In this document: one piece after another, positions 42,666 to 43,169 of the stretch
How positions within the stretch are numbered: position 1 is the stretch's first letter
How the letters are laid out: every line of letters begins with the position of its first letter
Assembly (NCBI GenBank): GCA_050874705.1
Contig: JBNMLE010000006.1
Location: 1-43,169, forward strand
Direction: 5' to 3'
Source: Fiminaster sp050874705
Lineage (GTDB): Bacteria; Bacillota_I; Bacilli_A; RFN20; CAG-826
Length of the DNA stretch: 43,169 nucleotides
Made by a program: the position numbers and the translations under genes
Notes under the pieces: model-generated
Databases searched by the model: none
What the model was told of the DNA's origin: nothing
The model's input: the letters and a program-made list of their open reading frames with translations, nothing else

Positions 42666-43169
42666 AAAAATATTATCGCTCCATATTGGGAAGAAAAAAG
42701 TTCTTCTTCGCTTTGATAATGAAACAATATCTTTATCTTTAAATACTTATCTTCATTTTCATTTATATGAAAACAAAATCTTAAGCGAGCAAGAATATGA
42801 ACAAATAATTAAATTTAATGAAATAGATAAATATATAGAATACGCAAAAACAGTAATTTCACGCTCTCCTATAAGCGAAAAGTGTTTAATTGATAAATTA
42901 ACTAAGAAAAAAATTAATAACGATATTATTGCCTATATTATTAATTATTTAAAAGAGAATCATTTATTAAATGATGAACAATACGGGAATGAATTATTAG
43001 AATATTTAGAAAGTAGAAACTTTGGGAAAAATAAAATTATAGATATTTTATATAAAAAAGGATTAAAAACTTCTTTTATAAAAAATATTGAGTTCGATGA
43101 TAAAAATGAGATCAGAAAAGCTGAATCTTTAATGCCATTATTAGAGAAAAAATATTCTAAATATAATTA
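42643..43169 (+). CDS. recX: RecX-family regulator of RecA (3' end outside the window)
   Basis: An ATG inside the end of the glycosyltransferase gene opens a frame of 175 codons that runs to the edge of the window without a stop. The three-helix RecX repeats are visible in RSPISEKCLIDKLTKK, then ENHLLNDEQYGNELLEYLE and FGKNKIIDILYKKGL. RecX binds RecA filaments and limits recombination. The gene is truncated only by the window end. No ribosome site is clear, so coupling to the upstream gene is likely. Confidence 0.82.
   Translation, partial: MFSSNIGRKILSLHIGKKKVLLRFDNETISLSLNTYLHFHLYENKILSEQEYEQIIKFNEIDKYIEYAKTVISRSPISEKCLIDKLTKKKINNDIIAYIINYLKENHLLNDEQYGNELLEYLESRNFGKNKIIDILYKKGLKTSFIKNIEFDDKNEIRKAESLMPLLEKKYSKYN

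Noticed and set aside
1..43169. CRISPR array, insertion sequence or prophage
   Set aside because: I saw no regularly spaced repeats, no transposase or phage structural gene, and no Cas motifs anywhere in the window.

Overview
The window reads as a contig from an AT-rich, low-G+C Gram-positive bacterium (Bacillota), most likely one of the uncultured gut Bacilli/Erysipelotrichia/RF39-type lineages. This placement rests on strong AGGAGG-type ribosome sites, TGA used as stop with TGG as Trp, tightly overlapping genes, a RecX homologue, an Acholeplasma/Bacilli-type glycolipid glycosyltransferase and a complete absence of outer-membrane genes. The taxonomic call is inference.

Layout. (1) 1-262: a broken tRNA end inside a suspicious fold-back, then tRNA-Thr(TGT), tRNA-Leu(TAG) and a terminator. 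(2) 263-549: decayed sequence, including a probable serine-recombinase tail. (3) 550-17045: one long plus-strand surface-polysaccharide operon: a PglF/CapD-type dehydratase, a PglC-like initiating phosphosugar transferase, five glycosyltransferases, an EpsG-type polymerase, a pyruvyl transferase with its FrhB-like Fe-S partner (frameshifted), and a Wzx-type flippase. It also holds an HpcH/HpaI aldolase, an Ldh2-family 2-ketoacid reductase and an orphan MacB/FtsX-like membrane protein, which are unusual in such a locus. (4) 17046-17598: a structured intergenic region ending in a good promoter whose -35 lies in a cre-like operator. (5) 17599-30859: a second plus-strand locus. It opens with an XRE DNA-binding domain joined through one membrane helix to extracellular Ig-like and carbohydrate-binding-like modules. 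A membrane-anchored, circularly permuted GH3 enzyme follows, then a frameshifted membrane protein with the same carbohydrate-binding-like modules, a GT2, a conventional GH3 with a C-terminal extension, a GtrA-like membrane protein with a coiled coil, and UDP-galactopyranose mutase. (6) 30854-31551: a minus-strand RelB/DinJ antitoxin with a Doc toxin whose catalytic loop has been deleted. (7) 31631-32998: a second Wzy/O-antigen-ligase-like membrane protein. (8) 33006-38928: a LysR regulator divergent from a MATE transporter, a small membrane protein, a DUF234-type ATPase behind a tandem repeat, an SDR and a HAD phosphatase. (9) 39017-43169: MgtC, then a UPF0104 protein and a diacylglycerol-glucosyltransferase-like GT4, and RecX running off the end.

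How it fits together. Regions 3, 5, 7 and the end of 9 all deal with cell-surface glycans: making a repeat unit, flipping and polymerising it, trimming glycans outside the cell, and making the membrane glycolipid. The most unusual part is region 5. There a transmembrane one-component regulator appears to carry the same putative sugar-binding module as a neighbouring surface protein, and it sits directly upstream of a membrane-tethered glycosidase. My working hypothesis is a self-contained glycan sensing and trimming system under catabolite-type control.
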